Source: a virus. Taken from it: DNA of 20,518 nt. Position numbers and translations under genes: made by a program. The stretch is from IMG/VR virus record IMGVR_UViG_3300009285_000624, positions 1 to 20,518 of that record; one strand, 5' to 3'. Below, one piece after another: positions 13,452-20,518 of the stretch. Under the pieces are notes generated by a model. That model was given only the letters and a program-made list of their open reading frames with translations, was not told where the DNA came from and searched no databases. Positions within the stretch are counted from its first letter, which is position 1, and the number at the start of each line of letters is the position of its first letter.

Positions 13452-15071
13452 CTACGCCCTCTGAAGGCCCACGTCACCGAGGCCACCGTCCGAGACGATC
13501 TCCCGGACTACCTCGCCGATCTGCCTGCGAGCTTCTGAGATCGAGATGTTGTCGAAGTTGAAAGCGACGTTGGTGACCATACCGCCGCCCTCGTTGGTCC
13601 TGGCCCCTCTGCTGGCCTGCCTCGGCCCATACTCACCGGGATCGATCGGCAGGATGGTTCCCCCGCCTCCAGTCCCTATCTGCGGGATGTTCGGAATGTC
13701 CGGCAGGATCGGAACCTTGTTATAGGCGTCGATGGCCGAGTTGAGGGTGCCGATCGCGCCGTTGATGAGGCCGATCACGTTGTCTACGCCGGACTTGATC
13801 GCGCTCCACACGGCAGCGAGGGGATCGCCCACCATACTGACGATCGCCTTGAGTGCTCCAACGAGGCGGTCGCGAATACCGATGATCGTGTTGACCACGG
13901 TGTCAAAGGTGTTCTTGATACCGTCCCAGGTGTTATCCCAGACAGTCTTGATCCCTGTGAGCACGCCAAACAAGAATTCAGCGATCGGGCCCCAGACTCG
14001 CTCTACCGCAGCCTTGATCGTCTCCCAGTTACGGACCAAGAACATGCCAGCCACGACGAGCGCGCCGATCGCGAGCACGATGGGCCCGAAGATCACAGAG
14101 CCAACGGTTGCGACGAGGGCAACGAATCCGCTGAGATGCGCCTTGACCCAGTCCCAATGCTTGACCAAGAGAATCCCGGCGATGACCACCGCAGCGATCG
14201 CGAGCTCAACGCCCAGGATTGCCAGAAGCAACGGCCCAAGGGCTATGCCAAGGACTGCCGATCCAGCGATCAGCGCCGGCAGTAGACCGATGAAGATCAG
14301 CAACGGCCCGTTGACCGCAGCGAAGGCTGTCGCGACGAGTGCGACCGCCGCGGCCATCTGGACCACCTTGGGATGATCGTTCGCCCAGGTGACGACCTTG
14401 GTGAGAAATTCGATAACGGGCTTGATGGCAGGAAGCAACGCCACTCCGAAGGACTCTTTGAGGTTGCCGATAGCGTTCCCAAGCTGTGTCAGGGGATCGA
14501 CGGCAGCCTGAGCGGATCCACCAAACCTTTGCGTGAGCGCGGTAATGGCTTCGGTCCAGGTCGCTCCCTCCCGCAACTTGATCCCGTAGCGGGCGAAGAT
14601 GTCGGTATTCCCGCTAAGGGCGCGGCCTACAAGGGTTGATGCCGTCGAGAGATCGACCTGCAAGCCAGCGGCCACATCAAGCGCGAGCGGTAAGGTTTCG
14701 AGTGATCGCCGGTAATCCCCGGAGAGCGCAACAAGGCGCTGCAAAGCCTCACGCTGCTCGTCGTCGCCAAAATTCGTTTTCTTTTGCTGCGCCGCGACGA
14801 CGCCCTCGATGGCCTCTTGCTGGGCCTTGTAGGACGTCCCGACGTTGCGCAGGGCCGCGTCGAGCAGGTTGATCCCCTGGCGTTCAGCAAGCGCGCCCTT
14901 GATCGCAGACGTGAGGGCCACCGCGCCGATCGCGCCGATGGCGGACAGGGCCACGCCGATCTTGCGAGCGCCCTTCGCGAATTCCTCGACTTCCGTCTTG
15001 GCGCGGCGCAGGGCGTCCTCGGCGCTCTTGGAGTCGCCGGTAACTTCTATCTGGACCCTGTTCTGCGTCAT
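13452..15071 (-). CDS. Tape measure protein
   Basis: 539 aa. An N-terminal helical part (GDSKSAEDALRRAKTEVEEF) leads into the phage tape-measure core (residues about 85-190, e.g. LVALSGDYRRSLETL, FARYGIKLREG), then long hydrophobic segments near residues 235-310 and 315-350, then a glycine-rich C-terminal part. It sets tail length as a helical ruler; at about 1.5 A per residue this would give a tail near 80 nm. Its ATG follows the frameshifted chaperone stop without a gap (TAGATG). A short tape measure for a siphovirus. Confidence 0.92.
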   Translation of the reverse strand: MTQNRVQIEVTGDSKSAEDALRRAKTEVEEFAKGARKIGVALSAIGAIGAVALTSAIKGALAERQGINLLDAALRNVGTSYKAQQEAIEGVVAAQQKKTNFGDDEQREALQRLVALSGDYRRSLETLPLALDVAAGLQVDLSTASTLVGRALSGNTDIFARYGIKLREGATWTEAITALTQRFGGSAQAAVDPLTQLGNAIGNLKESFGVALLPAIKPVIEFLTKVVTWANDHPKVVQMAAAVALVATAFAAVNGPLLIFIGLLPALIAGSAVLGIALGPLLLAILGVELAIAAVVIAGILLVKHWDWVKAHLSGFVALVATVGSVIFGPIVLAIGALVVAGMFLVRNWETIKAAVERVWGPIAEFLFGVLTGIKTVWDNTWDGIKNTFDTVVNTIIGIRDRLVGALKAIVSMVGDPLAAVWSAIKSGVDNVIGLINGAIGTLNSAIDAYNKVPILPDIPNIPQIGTGGGGTILPIDPGEYGPRQASRGARTNEGGGMVTNVAFNFDNISISEARRQIGEVVREIVSDGGLGDVGLQRA

Positions 15072-15607
15072 CTATTCCGTTTCGTCCTTGCGGCCCATCG
15101 ATGCGATTGAGACGACCCGCATCAACAGGCTTGCGTCCTCTGCCAGCAATTCAGACGGCAAGCATCCGTATCGCTGGCAGAGGTTGTCGATCATCTCTGC
15201 CTCGACAAGTTCCGGTGGTTTGCTTATGAGCTCACCATCGCTAGAGACGCCTCCACCGACGGCTTTCCATTGCTCGATGCGGAGCCTAAAGGGGCGTTGA
15301 TGCCTGCGACCGCCTGACTCCACTCACTTATGACCTGCATCAGGAAGTCGATCGGCAGCTTTGCCAGACCTTCCTTACTCACCGGAATGGGCTTGCCTTC
15401 GCGATCGTCGAGGTTCCATGCGCGAATGACGTGCTCGATGAAGTAGTCGAGAAAGGCGCTCCAGTCCTGCGACCGTTGCACTTTCTCGGCCTCCATGAAC
15501 ACCACGAGCGGGACGTTGAGGCGGACGGTAATCTCGGCGCCCGCGTAGTCTCCTGTGAGCGCCAGGACCTTTGTCTTTTCCGCCGCCTCGTTGACCTTGA
15601 ATCTCAT
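15072..15607 (-). CDS. Tail assembly chaperone, long frameshift form (gpGT-like)
   Basis: The reading continues from the shorter chaperone (15607 downward) into the -1 frame at the C CCT TTA site (15287-15293). It then adds a second domain, starting RLRIEQWKAVGGG and ending at 15072. Predicted length is 107 + 71 = 178 aa. As with gpG/gpGT of lambda, the long form likely links tape measure and tail tube during tail assembly. The second frame has no good independent start, and both frames overlap by 100 bases. The gene lies just upstream of the tape measure. Confidence 0.85.
15224..15607 (-). CDS. Tail assembly chaperone, short form (gpG-like)
   Basis: 127 aa, starting MRFKVNEAAEKTK with GAGAGGT upstream. 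Helical, with VFMEAEKVQRSQDWSAFLDYF and WSQAVAGIN near the frameshift site. It is the usual product of this locus when no slip occurs, made in excess of the long form. Upstream lies a tail-tube-like gene and downstream the tape measure. Confidence 0.85.
   Translation of the reverse strand: MRFKVNEAAEKTKVLALTGDYAGAEITVRLNVPLVVFMEAEKVQRSQDWSAFLDYFIEHVIRAWNLDDREGKPIPVSKEGLAKLPIDFLMQVISEWSQAVAGINAPLGSASSNGKPSVEASLAMVSS
15287..15293 (-). promoter_or_regulatory. Programmed -1 frameshift slippery site C CCT TTA
   Basis: In the chaperone zero frame the codons read GCC CCT TTA GGC, so the heptamer is exactly X XXY YYZ (C CCT TTA). Slipping back one base puts tRNAs on CCC and TTT and reading resumes at AGG, which is the frame of the downstream domain. 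A short GC-rich fold (GGCT ... AGCC) follows but no strong stem was found. Confidence 0.82.
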
Positions 15608-15621
15608 GTCTTACCTCTCGC

Positions 15622-16005
15622 TTACGGCCAGGTTGGAACGACAGTCGAGTTGAGCAGACCCGGTGCGGTCCACATGAGCGAGCCGTCTGCGCCGCGGTTG
15701 AGCGAGTAGTCCGTGAAGATGCACTCGTTGGGGAGCGCGTTGCCGGATACCGTGATCGTCACCGTGCGCGTGATAGCCGTGCTCGGAACCGTCTTGAACG
15801 TGTCGTGCGCGCTCGGCGCGGTGGCGTCGTTGAACACGCCGTTGAGCGTGACCGAGAAATCCGCGAGCAGTAGCAACCGCTCGACCGCGGATGAGTTGAT
15901 GCCCGTAATGTCCTGAACGCCTCGCGGCGTTCCAAACGAGCAGTTCGTGATGTCGTTCGAAATCGTCCGGGCCGTCAGGCCCGAGTCGTCGACCGCAACG
16001 GCCAT
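15622..16005 (-). CDS. Tail-tube-like protein, short paralogue
   Basis: 127 aa, placed directly before the tail assembly chaperones, where the major tail protein is usual. QDITGINSSAVER and FSVTLNGVFND match DLTGINSSAKER and ISFNSFFND of the longer protein at 16527-17267, so the two are paralogues covering the same region. Beta-rich (RTVTITVSGNALPNECIFTDYSL). One of the two is probably the tail tube subunit; it cannot be told from sequence which one. Confidence 0.75.
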   Translation of the reverse strand: MAVAVDDSGLTARTISNDITNCSFGTPRGVQDITGINSSAVERLLLLADFSVTLNGVFNDATAPSAHDTFKTVPSTAITRTVTITVSGNALPNECIFTDYSLNRGADGSLMWTAPGLLNSTVVPTWP

Positions 16006-16052
16006 GCCTAGACCAGATTCCTTGGCAATCGGAGTGCCCCTTTATCCCTGTT

Positions 16053-16072
16053 CCTGCGTGCTCACACACAGG
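16053..16072 (-). terminator. Hairpin in the gap after the CxxH protein gene, no U-tract
   Basis: On the late strand CCTGTGTG pairs with CACGCAGG around TGAG, an 8-bp stem with one G-U pair. It lies in the 87-bp gap 16006-16092, the largest in this part of the operon, between the CxxH protein and the short tail-tube-like gene. No U-run follows. It could shape the relative amounts of upstream and downstream messages. Confidence 0.3.
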
Positions 16073-16092
16073 AGCCTAGTGTCAGATGTACG

Positions 16093-16515
16093 CTAGCGGC
16101 GCGCTGCCGCTTCCATCTCCCTGTTGAACGTATCCCGCCACTGATTCCATTCGTAGCGGGCTGTGCCTGCGATCACGCCATGCCGAAGCCGTTGATGTAT
16201 GAGCAACGGATCTTGGCCGGTCGGGACTTTGTGCTCACGGAAGCAACGCTGCCCGGGCTCGAAGTAAAACTCGGTCAAGCCCGATTCGGCTTTTGCCTCC
16301 CGGAACCGCCTGCCTGATTGCGCCCGGATGTAGTAAGCCTGTTTCTGTCCCAGCGATGAAGCCTCGTCGATGTCGGTCCGCCAGCCGTTGAGGTGCTGGG
16401 GACAGCGGACCTCATCACAGCTTGCAGGCCGCCAGTGCGTCGCAATGGGCCTCTTGAGCGAAAAGAGTTGCGAGGTCCGCAGTAGTGGATTCGTCGCCAG
16501 GTTGATCAGGTTCAT
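16093..16515 (-). CDS. Small conserved-type phage protein with CPQH and Cys/His pairs, 140 aa
   Basis: Start MNLINLATN is set by GGAGAGGAG just upstream. Cys33, Cys38, His41, Cys91 and His95 could bind one metal (CDEVRCPQH, RCFREH). GWRTDIDE, AYYIRAQSGRRF and TEFYFEPGQRCF are features I recognise from small proteins coded between tail genes in GC-rich phages. Function not known. It lies between the two tail-tube paralogues. Confidence 0.7.
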   Translation of the reverse strand: MNLINLATNPLLRTSQLFSLKRPIATHWRPASCDEVRCPQHLNGWRTDIDEASSLGQKQAYYIRAQSGRRFREAKAESGLTEFYFEPGQRCFREHKVPTGQDPLLIHQRLRHGVIAGTARYEWNQWRDTFNREMEAAARR

Positions 16516-16526
16516 GCGCTCCTCTC

Positions 16527-17267
16527 CTATAACGTGCTCGTTAGATGTCGAATGAAGGCAGCCCAGAGGACCGCGTTCGTGAATGTGTCCGTGCTCGCGA
16601 ATCGCACATAGCGCCGGATCGTTGCCCCGGTAGCCGTGGCTACGCGTTCCGCGCCTCTCGCGGTGAGGGCCGCGAATCCCAGACCGGTCACGGCTACGAA
16701 GTCGATGTCGTTGGCCGAGTCCTGAATCTCGCCGTCTACCGTGCCAGAGCCGAGGGAGAACACGTGCCAGTAGGCCGAGGCGCCGAACAGGGTTGATACC
16801 GACCCGTAATCTCGTGACGCGACGTTGGTCGCGCTCGCGTGCGTGACCTTGCCGGCCGTGAGTTGTTCGCACCATTCGAGGCCGACGACCGACCCGGTGC
16901 TCAAGGTCTGCACCGCAAGGGAAAGCGCGCCGCTGGCCTCGCGTGTCGGGTCGTAGTTGATCTGCTTTGCCACCATGCAGGCAGCGGGATTGCCGAGGGT
17001 GGTCCCTCGCAAGTAGGAGACAACGATGTCCGTCGTCAGAAGGGTTTTGAGGGCCGGGTGCACCTGGAGCGCAGCGTCGTTGAAGAATGAATTGAATGAG
17101 ATCTCGCCCGAACGCAAGAGGCCGATCCGCTCTTTGGCCGACGAATTGATGCCCGTCAGGTCATCGACCGCGGGGCCGCCTGAGATGCGAGACAGGGAGG
17201 CGATGTCTCCGCTGAGGTCGTAGCCCTGCACGAAACCGCTATCCCCCATCCCACCTTGCTTTGCCAT
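16527..17267 (-). CDS. Tail-tube-like protein, long paralogue
   Basis: 246 aa. The N-terminal 150 residues (GYDLSGDIASLSRISG, DLTGINSSAKERIGLL, ISFNSFFND) match the short paralogue at 15622-16005. A C-terminal ~100-residue part (VFSLGSGTVDGEIQDSANDI, ALTARGAERVATATG) has no counterpart in it and may be a decoration domain. A strong candidate for the major tail protein. Its ATG abuts the stop of the 60-aa gene upstream. Confidence 0.75.
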   Translation of the reverse strand: MAKQGGMGDSGFVQGYDLSGDIASLSRISGGPAVDDLTGINSSAKERIGLLRSGEISFNSFFNDAALQVHPALKTLLTTDIVVSYLRGTTLGNPAACMVAKQINYDPTREASGALSLAVQTLSTGSVVGLEWCEQLTAGKVTHASATNVASRDYGSVSTLFGASAYWHVFSLGSGTVDGEIQDSANDIDFVAVTGLGFAALTARGAERVATATGATIRRYVRFASTDTFTNAVLWAAFIRHLTSTL

Positions 17268-17450
17268 TTACCGTTTGTCCTTCTGCGCTTCACCCACGGG
17301 CACGATCACGCCGTCGCGTACCCACTGGTCGACCGGAACGTGCGCCGGGAACGCCTCCACGATGTCGCCGGGGCGGTACTCGATGAACGTCGGGCATTTC
17401 GGATCGGGTTTCGTCCGCGTCGCACAGCCGCGCTTGATGAGGTATGCCAT
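17268..17450 (-). CDS. Small hypothetical protein, 60 aa
   Basis: Starts 2 bases after the stop of the triple-domain gene and ends right before the tail-tube-like ATG, so it fits between them with no spare room. YRPGDIVEAFPAHVPVDQWVRDGVIVPVG looks like a small beta barrel of head-tail joining proteins, but no family can be named. A basic start (LIKRGCATRTK). Confidence 0.6.
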   Translation of the reverse strand: MAYLIKRGCATRTKPDPKCPTFIEYRPGDIVEAFPAHVPVDQWVRDGVIVPVGEAQKDKR

Positions 17451-17452
17451 GT

Positions 17453-18913
17453 TTAATTGCCCTCGAAGTTCGGACCTGTGCCCGGCGTCAGGTCGATTTC
17501 GGTAATGGCCGCGGTATTCTCCCAGCGATTTGATCGCAATGTGAGTATGTCGTCGGCAGCGCCCTCCATTACCAACAAATGCTTATGCCTATCGGTTTCC
17601 GTATAGGCGGGAATTAGTGCTACACCACCACCAAACACGTTCGCGGCCGCACTAGCGCCGGGAATAAAAGCAAGCCGCCTGCTTGCGGCGCTTTGTCCGG
17701 CTGCAACCGATGCCCCGTCCGCTTCCAAAGCCTGACCGTCGTAGTTCGCCGCCGTCGTATCGTTATTGAAGGCCACATCTATTGGATCTGTCGCCGCCGC
17801 CACATCCGATCTTGCGAACACCGACTCCACCAGCGCCTCGTACCCGCTCGGTACGGTATGCGTGATCGTGGCGGTATCGACGGTCAAGGTGTCCGAGTCG
17901 AGCGTGCGCTTGGGGACGTGGTAGAGAGAGAACAGGGAGCCGGATTTGAAGTTGGTGCCGCCTCCACCCGGAGCGAACAGCAGCGACGTGTACGCGGCGA
18001 TATTCGCACGTCGCCCCGATGCGAATGCCACGTTCGACGTAGGGCCAGATGTTTCGTGGTAACCGGAGACGGCCAAGATATGCGGCTGCTTCACCCCGTT
18101 GGCGTGCTGCGAGATCGAGACCACGAAGGCTCCGAAGGCATTCGCCGTAGCCGAATCACCCGGTACGCCTTCGATCAGCGCGCGGTCTGCCGCTGCCACA
18201 GCCGCCGCAGTCGCGGAACTGCCCGATAGCCGCTGGCGTGCGTAGTTGGCATCGGTCACGTCGGAGTTCATTGAAAGGTCTACGTCGTCGGAGGTTGCCG
18301 CCCGGTCAGTTCGGCAATGCCCGATGCCCACCAAGTCCCCCGATGTGGGGATGCCGTTGTCAAACGTCACCGTGCCATCGGCGGAGAGGTTGAATTCCTC
18401 GATCAGGTAGTCCTCGTCCACGACGCAGAGAAGGAAGATGGAGTTGGCGACGAAGGTGTCGCCAGCAAGCAGGAGGTCAAGCCGCGTGATAGCTGCCGTA
18501 CTAGCCCAACGGCCAGCGACCGCCGAGATTTCGCTTTCGTTAGCGCCTGCGACGCTAAGGACAGCCTTATGGTTGGCGGTGTTCGCGTAATGCGGAATCA
18601 GGACCATCCCGCTCCCGAACACGCTCGCAGTCGCCGGGAGTCCTACAACCGGCAGCAAATCAATTGCAATCTGGCCCGAAAGTCTTCCCGCATCCGCCGT
18701 CGCGCCCGTCCCACTCAATCGTTGCCGGTTGTAGTTCGCTCCACCATCATTGTTGATCTGTAGTGTTGGACTAGTCCCGCCAGTGGTTGCTCGTGCATTC
18801 CAAATCATCGCCAGATGCCGCGTCCCGCTAGGGATCGTGTAATCCGCGAGCGTGAACGTGACCGGCGCGGCCGCGTTCGATAGCTTCTGCTCTCCAATGA
18901 CCTTGAGCGGCAA
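17453..18913 (-). CDS. Structural protein of three tandem copies of one domain, 486 aa
   Basis: Three diverged repeats of about 160 residues: 1-165, 166-335 and 336-486. Each has a strand set, a NNDxxAANY.xQ.L block (INNDGGANYNRQRL, NSDVTDANYARQRL, NNDTTAANYDGQAL), an AxASVFGSGMVLIPHY-type block and a RWxxTAAIT.IDLL.G block. The starting copy is probably a jelly-roll-like beta sandwich. Such internal triplication suits a protein that fits three-fold sites, such as a decoration or fibre protein. The start is a TTG at 18913 with a distant GAGGT, so it is less certain than others. Confidence 0.75.
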   Translation of the reverse strand: MPLKVIGEQKLSNAAAPVTFTLADYTIPSGTRHLAMIWNARATTGGTSPTLQINNDGGANYNRQRLSGTGATADAGRLSGQIAIDLLPVVGLPATASVFGSGMVLIPHYANTANHKAVLSVAGANESEISAVAGRWASTAAITRLDLLLAGDTFVANSIFLLCVVDEDYLIEEFNLSADGTVTFDNGIPTSGDLVGIGHCRTDRAATSDDVDLSMNSDVTDANYARQRLSGSSATAAAVAAADRALIEGVPGDSATANAFGAFVVSISQHANGVKQPHILAVSGYHETSGPTSNVAFASGRRANIAAYTSLLFAPGGGGTNFKSGSLFSLYHVPKRTLDSDTLTVDTATITHTVPSGYEALVESVFARSDVAAATDPIDVAFNNDTTAANYDGQALEADGASVAAGQSAASRRLAFIPGASAAANVFGGGVALIPAYTETDRHKHLLVMEGAADDILTLRSNRWENTAAITEIDLTPGTGPNFEGN

Positions 18914-18926
18914 GTTGAACGTCGGA

Positions 18927-19241
18927 CTACCTCAGCTCGATACTTGTCTGCACATCTGGCGCAACTGCGACGCGATGTCCGCCCGTATAGATTTCCTTGC
19001 CTGCCCCGTCGTAGGCCGTGATGACGAGATCGAGCAGGTCCGGCTCATCCGCCACGGTCCCGGCAGCCTTGCCGATTCTGGCCGCGTATCGTGTACCCCT
19101 CGTAAGGCGTTTGGTCCCGGCGATCGGAACCTCCGCAACCCCGTTTGCGTCCGTGTCGTCGATCCCGACGCCCAAGATGCGGACGACGGCCCCGGCGACA
19201 GGCTGCCCGCCACGAGTTACCCGGACGATGTAGTTAGCCAT
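18927..19241 (-). CDS. Ig-like/beta-sandwich protein, 104 aa
   Basis: Start MANYIVRV follows GGAAAGG by a few bases. The sequence (VTRGGQPVAGAVVRILG, then TDANGVAEVPIAG) is the signature of carboxypeptidase-regulatory/CNA-B-like folds, where a tandem G-x-x-V turn and a DANG turn are typical. Such domains decorate phage tails and capsids and may bind surfaces. It lies just before the triple-domain protein. Confidence 0.65.
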   Translation of the reverse strand: MANYIVRVTRGGQPVAGAVVRILGVGIDDTDANGVAEVPIAGTKRLTRGTRYAARIGKAAGTVADEPDLLDLVITAYDGAGKEIYTGGHRVAVAPDVQTSIELR

Positions 19242-19299
19242 CCCATACCTTTCCGCCCCACAAATCGAATCCTTGAAGCCTCGGCGGTCAACCTGTTTG

Positions 19300-19803
19300 T
19301 CATGCCACGAGTACCGCCGAATCGTCAACGAGCAGCGGGACCGTGATATCGACGATCCGATACATGGTGTTCGAGATCGTGACGTAGCCCCAATCCGTGC
19401 GCAGAGGCTCCCCGTAGCTGCCTCCCACATCGACGCTGCGAATGGAGCCGCCCAGGTCGTACTCGCCCGCGATGTCGGCCTGAATCCGCTGTGCTGCCGT
19501 TGCCAGGTCGATCTCGATCGACTTCTGCGGCTCTGCCAGCATGTCCCGGTAGAGCCGGATCAAGATGACGTGCAGCTCAATCGTTCCATTGAGGGTGAGC
19601 GCGACGATCGAAGTCGACCGCATGATGACGGAAGCGAAGACCCTCGTTACCCCGACAGGCGGCGCTTTCGGCTCCCCCGCCTGCGCGCTCGAAATCCCGC
19701 CATCGCCTTGCAGATAGGTGACGATGCGGTCGAGCGTGTTCGTGAGATTGAATGGCACGCTCTCCCTCTCTAGCAGTCCGGTGAGTGTGAATACACTGGA
19801 CAT
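19300..19803 (-). CDS. Tail terminator / tail completion-like protein, 167 aa
   Basis: Position after the neck protein and before tail genes is where siphoviruses encode the tail terminator. The sequence (NLTNTLDRIVTYLQGDGGI, then IELHVILIRLYRDMLAEPQKSIEIDL) is alpha/beta with a long helix, compatible with that family. WGYVTISNTMYRIVDITVPLLV is a typical terminal strand. The ORF begins with ATG 3 bases from the upstream stop. Role from gene order mainly. Confidence 0.6.
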   Translation of the reverse strand: MSSVFTLTGLLERESVPFNLTNTLDRIVTYLQGDGGISSAQAGEPKAPPVGVTRVFASVIMRSTSIVALTLNGTIELHVILIRLYRDMLAEPQKSIEIDLATAAQRIQADIAGEYDLGGSIRSVDVGGSYGEPLRTDWGYVTISNTMYRIVDITVPLLVDDSAVLVA

Positions 19804-19806
19804 CGG

Positions 19807-20235
19807 CTATCCGTTCAATTCCGCGACTGCGCGCCGTACATGGGCCTGAGCGACTTGCTTGACCTTGCCATCCAAGAACGTCTTCACCCTGCGGAACACC
19901 CCGTAGCCCTTGAAACGGGTCGTCGCGTTGCGGGATCCGGTGCCTTCAAGCCAGGGACCGTACACGACGCCTGAGTCGTCGAGCCGCCCGTAGAGGTCGC
20001 GAACCTCTTGATGCAACATGCGGCGGTAATGGCCGACAGAAGCGTGTCCCTTCTGGGCTTGCTGCACGGACAGGTAAACGCCCGCGGGCCTCGGACGCAG
20101 CATCTGCGAGAGCTGATCCATGCCCAGGTCGACGAGCTCGTTGATCGTCCCGTTGGCGGCGCGGTGAATGACTTCCTCTGCCCTGGGCGCGACCCGGAAC
20201 AGGGGACCGCTTACGTTCACGTTGACGGCGATCAT
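19807..20235 (-). CDS. HK97 gp10-like neck/tail-joining protein, 142 aa
   Basis: Small protein with the features of the HK97 gp10 family: an early helical part (AEEVIHRAANGTINELVDLG), a basic loop (MLRPRPAGVYLSVQQA) and KGYGVFRRVKTFLDGKVKQVAQAHVRRAV, as in proteins joining head and tail. It overlaps the gene before it by ATGA. Gene order (neck, terminator, tail tube) supports the call. Confidence 0.65.
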   Translation of the reverse strand: MIAVNVNVSGPLFRVAPRAEEVIHRAANGTINELVDLGMDQLSQMLRPRPAGVYLSVQQAQKGHASVGHYRRMLHQEVRDLYGRLDDSGVVYGPWLEGTGSRNATTRFKGYGVFRRVKTFLDGKVKQVAQAHVRRAVAELNG

Positions 20236-20477
20236 TCCTGTCCGGCCTTCTGACGTTCCATGATCTCCCCGGGTACGTCGGCGTCTGGCTTGCTTTCCAG
20301 TTGAAGGCCGGCCTTGGCCCTGATCCGGTCCAGCATCGAGGTCGAATCTTTATGCCAGGCCGCGACCACTTGCCACGAGCACGAATCGAAATGCAGCCCG
20401 ACGCCGTGACAGGCACGGCATTCGACATCGGCGTACACCTGGAGCAACTGGCCCAGCGCGTCGAGTAGCGATTTCAT
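20232..20477 (-). CDS. Small cysteine protein, 81 aa
   Basis: Starts in an ATGA overlap with the gene entering from the right and ends in an ATGA overlap with the gp10-like gene. C20-x2-C23 and C33 (ECRACHGVG, FDSCSW) with nearby histidines suggest a single zinc site. Its place between neck genes suggests a small head-tail joining or chaperone role, not proven. Confidence 0.6.
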   Translation of the reverse strand: MKSLLDALGQLLQVYADVECRACHGVGLHFDSCSWQVVAAWHKDSTSMLDRIRAKAGLQLESKPDADVPGEIMERQKAGQE

Positions 20478-20518
20478 ATGGTCGCAATCCGCCGTCGCTG
20501 GTATTGGTCATAGACCCT
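20474..20518 (-). CDS. 3' end of a gene running in from the right (partial)
   Basis: The last 14 codons of a reading frame (ending DQYQRRRIATI) stop at 20474 in an ATGA overlap with the next gene. This is the same coupling as elsewhere in the operon, so a real upstream gene is likely. From gene order it should be a head or neck protein; nothing else can be said. Confidence 0.5.
   Translation of the reverse strand, partial: RVYDQYQRRRIATI

Noticed and set aside
13732-14376. A 214-aa open frame on the + strand inside the tape measure gene
   Set aside because: It is antisense to a strongly supported gene and its composition is the low-complexity kind expected from the opposite strand (runs of Thr, Ile, Ala); no ribosome site or motif supports it.
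15072-15323. Separate 83-aa gene downstream of the chaperone
   Set aside because: Its Met and Arg-rich start lies inside the first chaperone frame and the frame joins it exactly at a slippery heptamer, so it is the frameshift domain.
1-20518. tRNA, rRNA, CRISPR array, insertion sequence, integrase
   Set aside because: No cloverleaf, regular spaced repeats, transposase or recombinase motif was seen by eye on either strand; a computed scan (tRNAscan-SE, ISfinder) would settle it.

Overview
The window is a stretch of a GC-rich tailed-phage genome or prophage with siphovirus-type tail genes. No integrase, ribosomal RNA, tRNA, insertion sequence or CRISPR array was seen. It has two converging halves. 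The left half (about 1-9080) is read on the + strand. It opens with a RepA-like replicative ATPase and a short AT-rich control region, then runs through 24 small, mostly unknown genes. Most of these overlap the next gene by an ATGA or GTGA tetranucleotide, so they look like one long, translationally coupled early/middle operon. Recognisable members are an HNH-type nuclease, a GNAT acetyltransferase, a nucleoside 2-deoxyribosyltransferase-like protein, a RusA-type Holliday junction resolvase and a minimal nucleotidyltransferase. Many others are small cysteine/histidine-rich proteins that probably bind zinc. Two genes (55 and 53 codons) are very short but are supported by the coupling pattern.

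The right half (about 20518-9100) is read on the - strand and is the late operon from neck to tail tip. In transcription order it holds: the 3' end of a gene entering from the right edge, a small cysteine protein, an HK97-gp10-like neck protein, a tail-terminator-like protein, an Ig-like beta-sandwich protein, a 486-aa protein made of three diverged copies of one domain, a 60-aa protein, a tail-tube-like protein, a CxxH protein, a second shorter tail-tube-like protein, tail assembly chaperones joined by a programmed -1 frameshift (C CCT TTA), a tape measure protein, a large minor tail protein, a zinc-ribbon protein and a fibre ending in an S74 intramolecular chaperone domain.

The operon ends with small genes and a membrane cassette where a lysis module would be expected. 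An 88-aa soluble protein is followed by a 90-aa protein with two membrane segments, a 40-aa single-span peptide and a clear TatC homologue of 291 aa. The TatC homologue keeps the six-helix fold and several conserved residues, but appears to have lost the residues that recognise twin-arginine signals in E. coli TatC (Glu15, Phe94, Glu103), and Glu170 is Gln. It also carries a cationic C-terminal extension. With the 40-aa TatA-like peptide just upstream, this is the most unusual content of the window: a phage-encoded, apparently repurposed Tat-type translocase. No endolysin is visible. The host cannot be named from the sequence; strong Shine-Dalgarno sites and high GC suggest a GC-rich bacterium.
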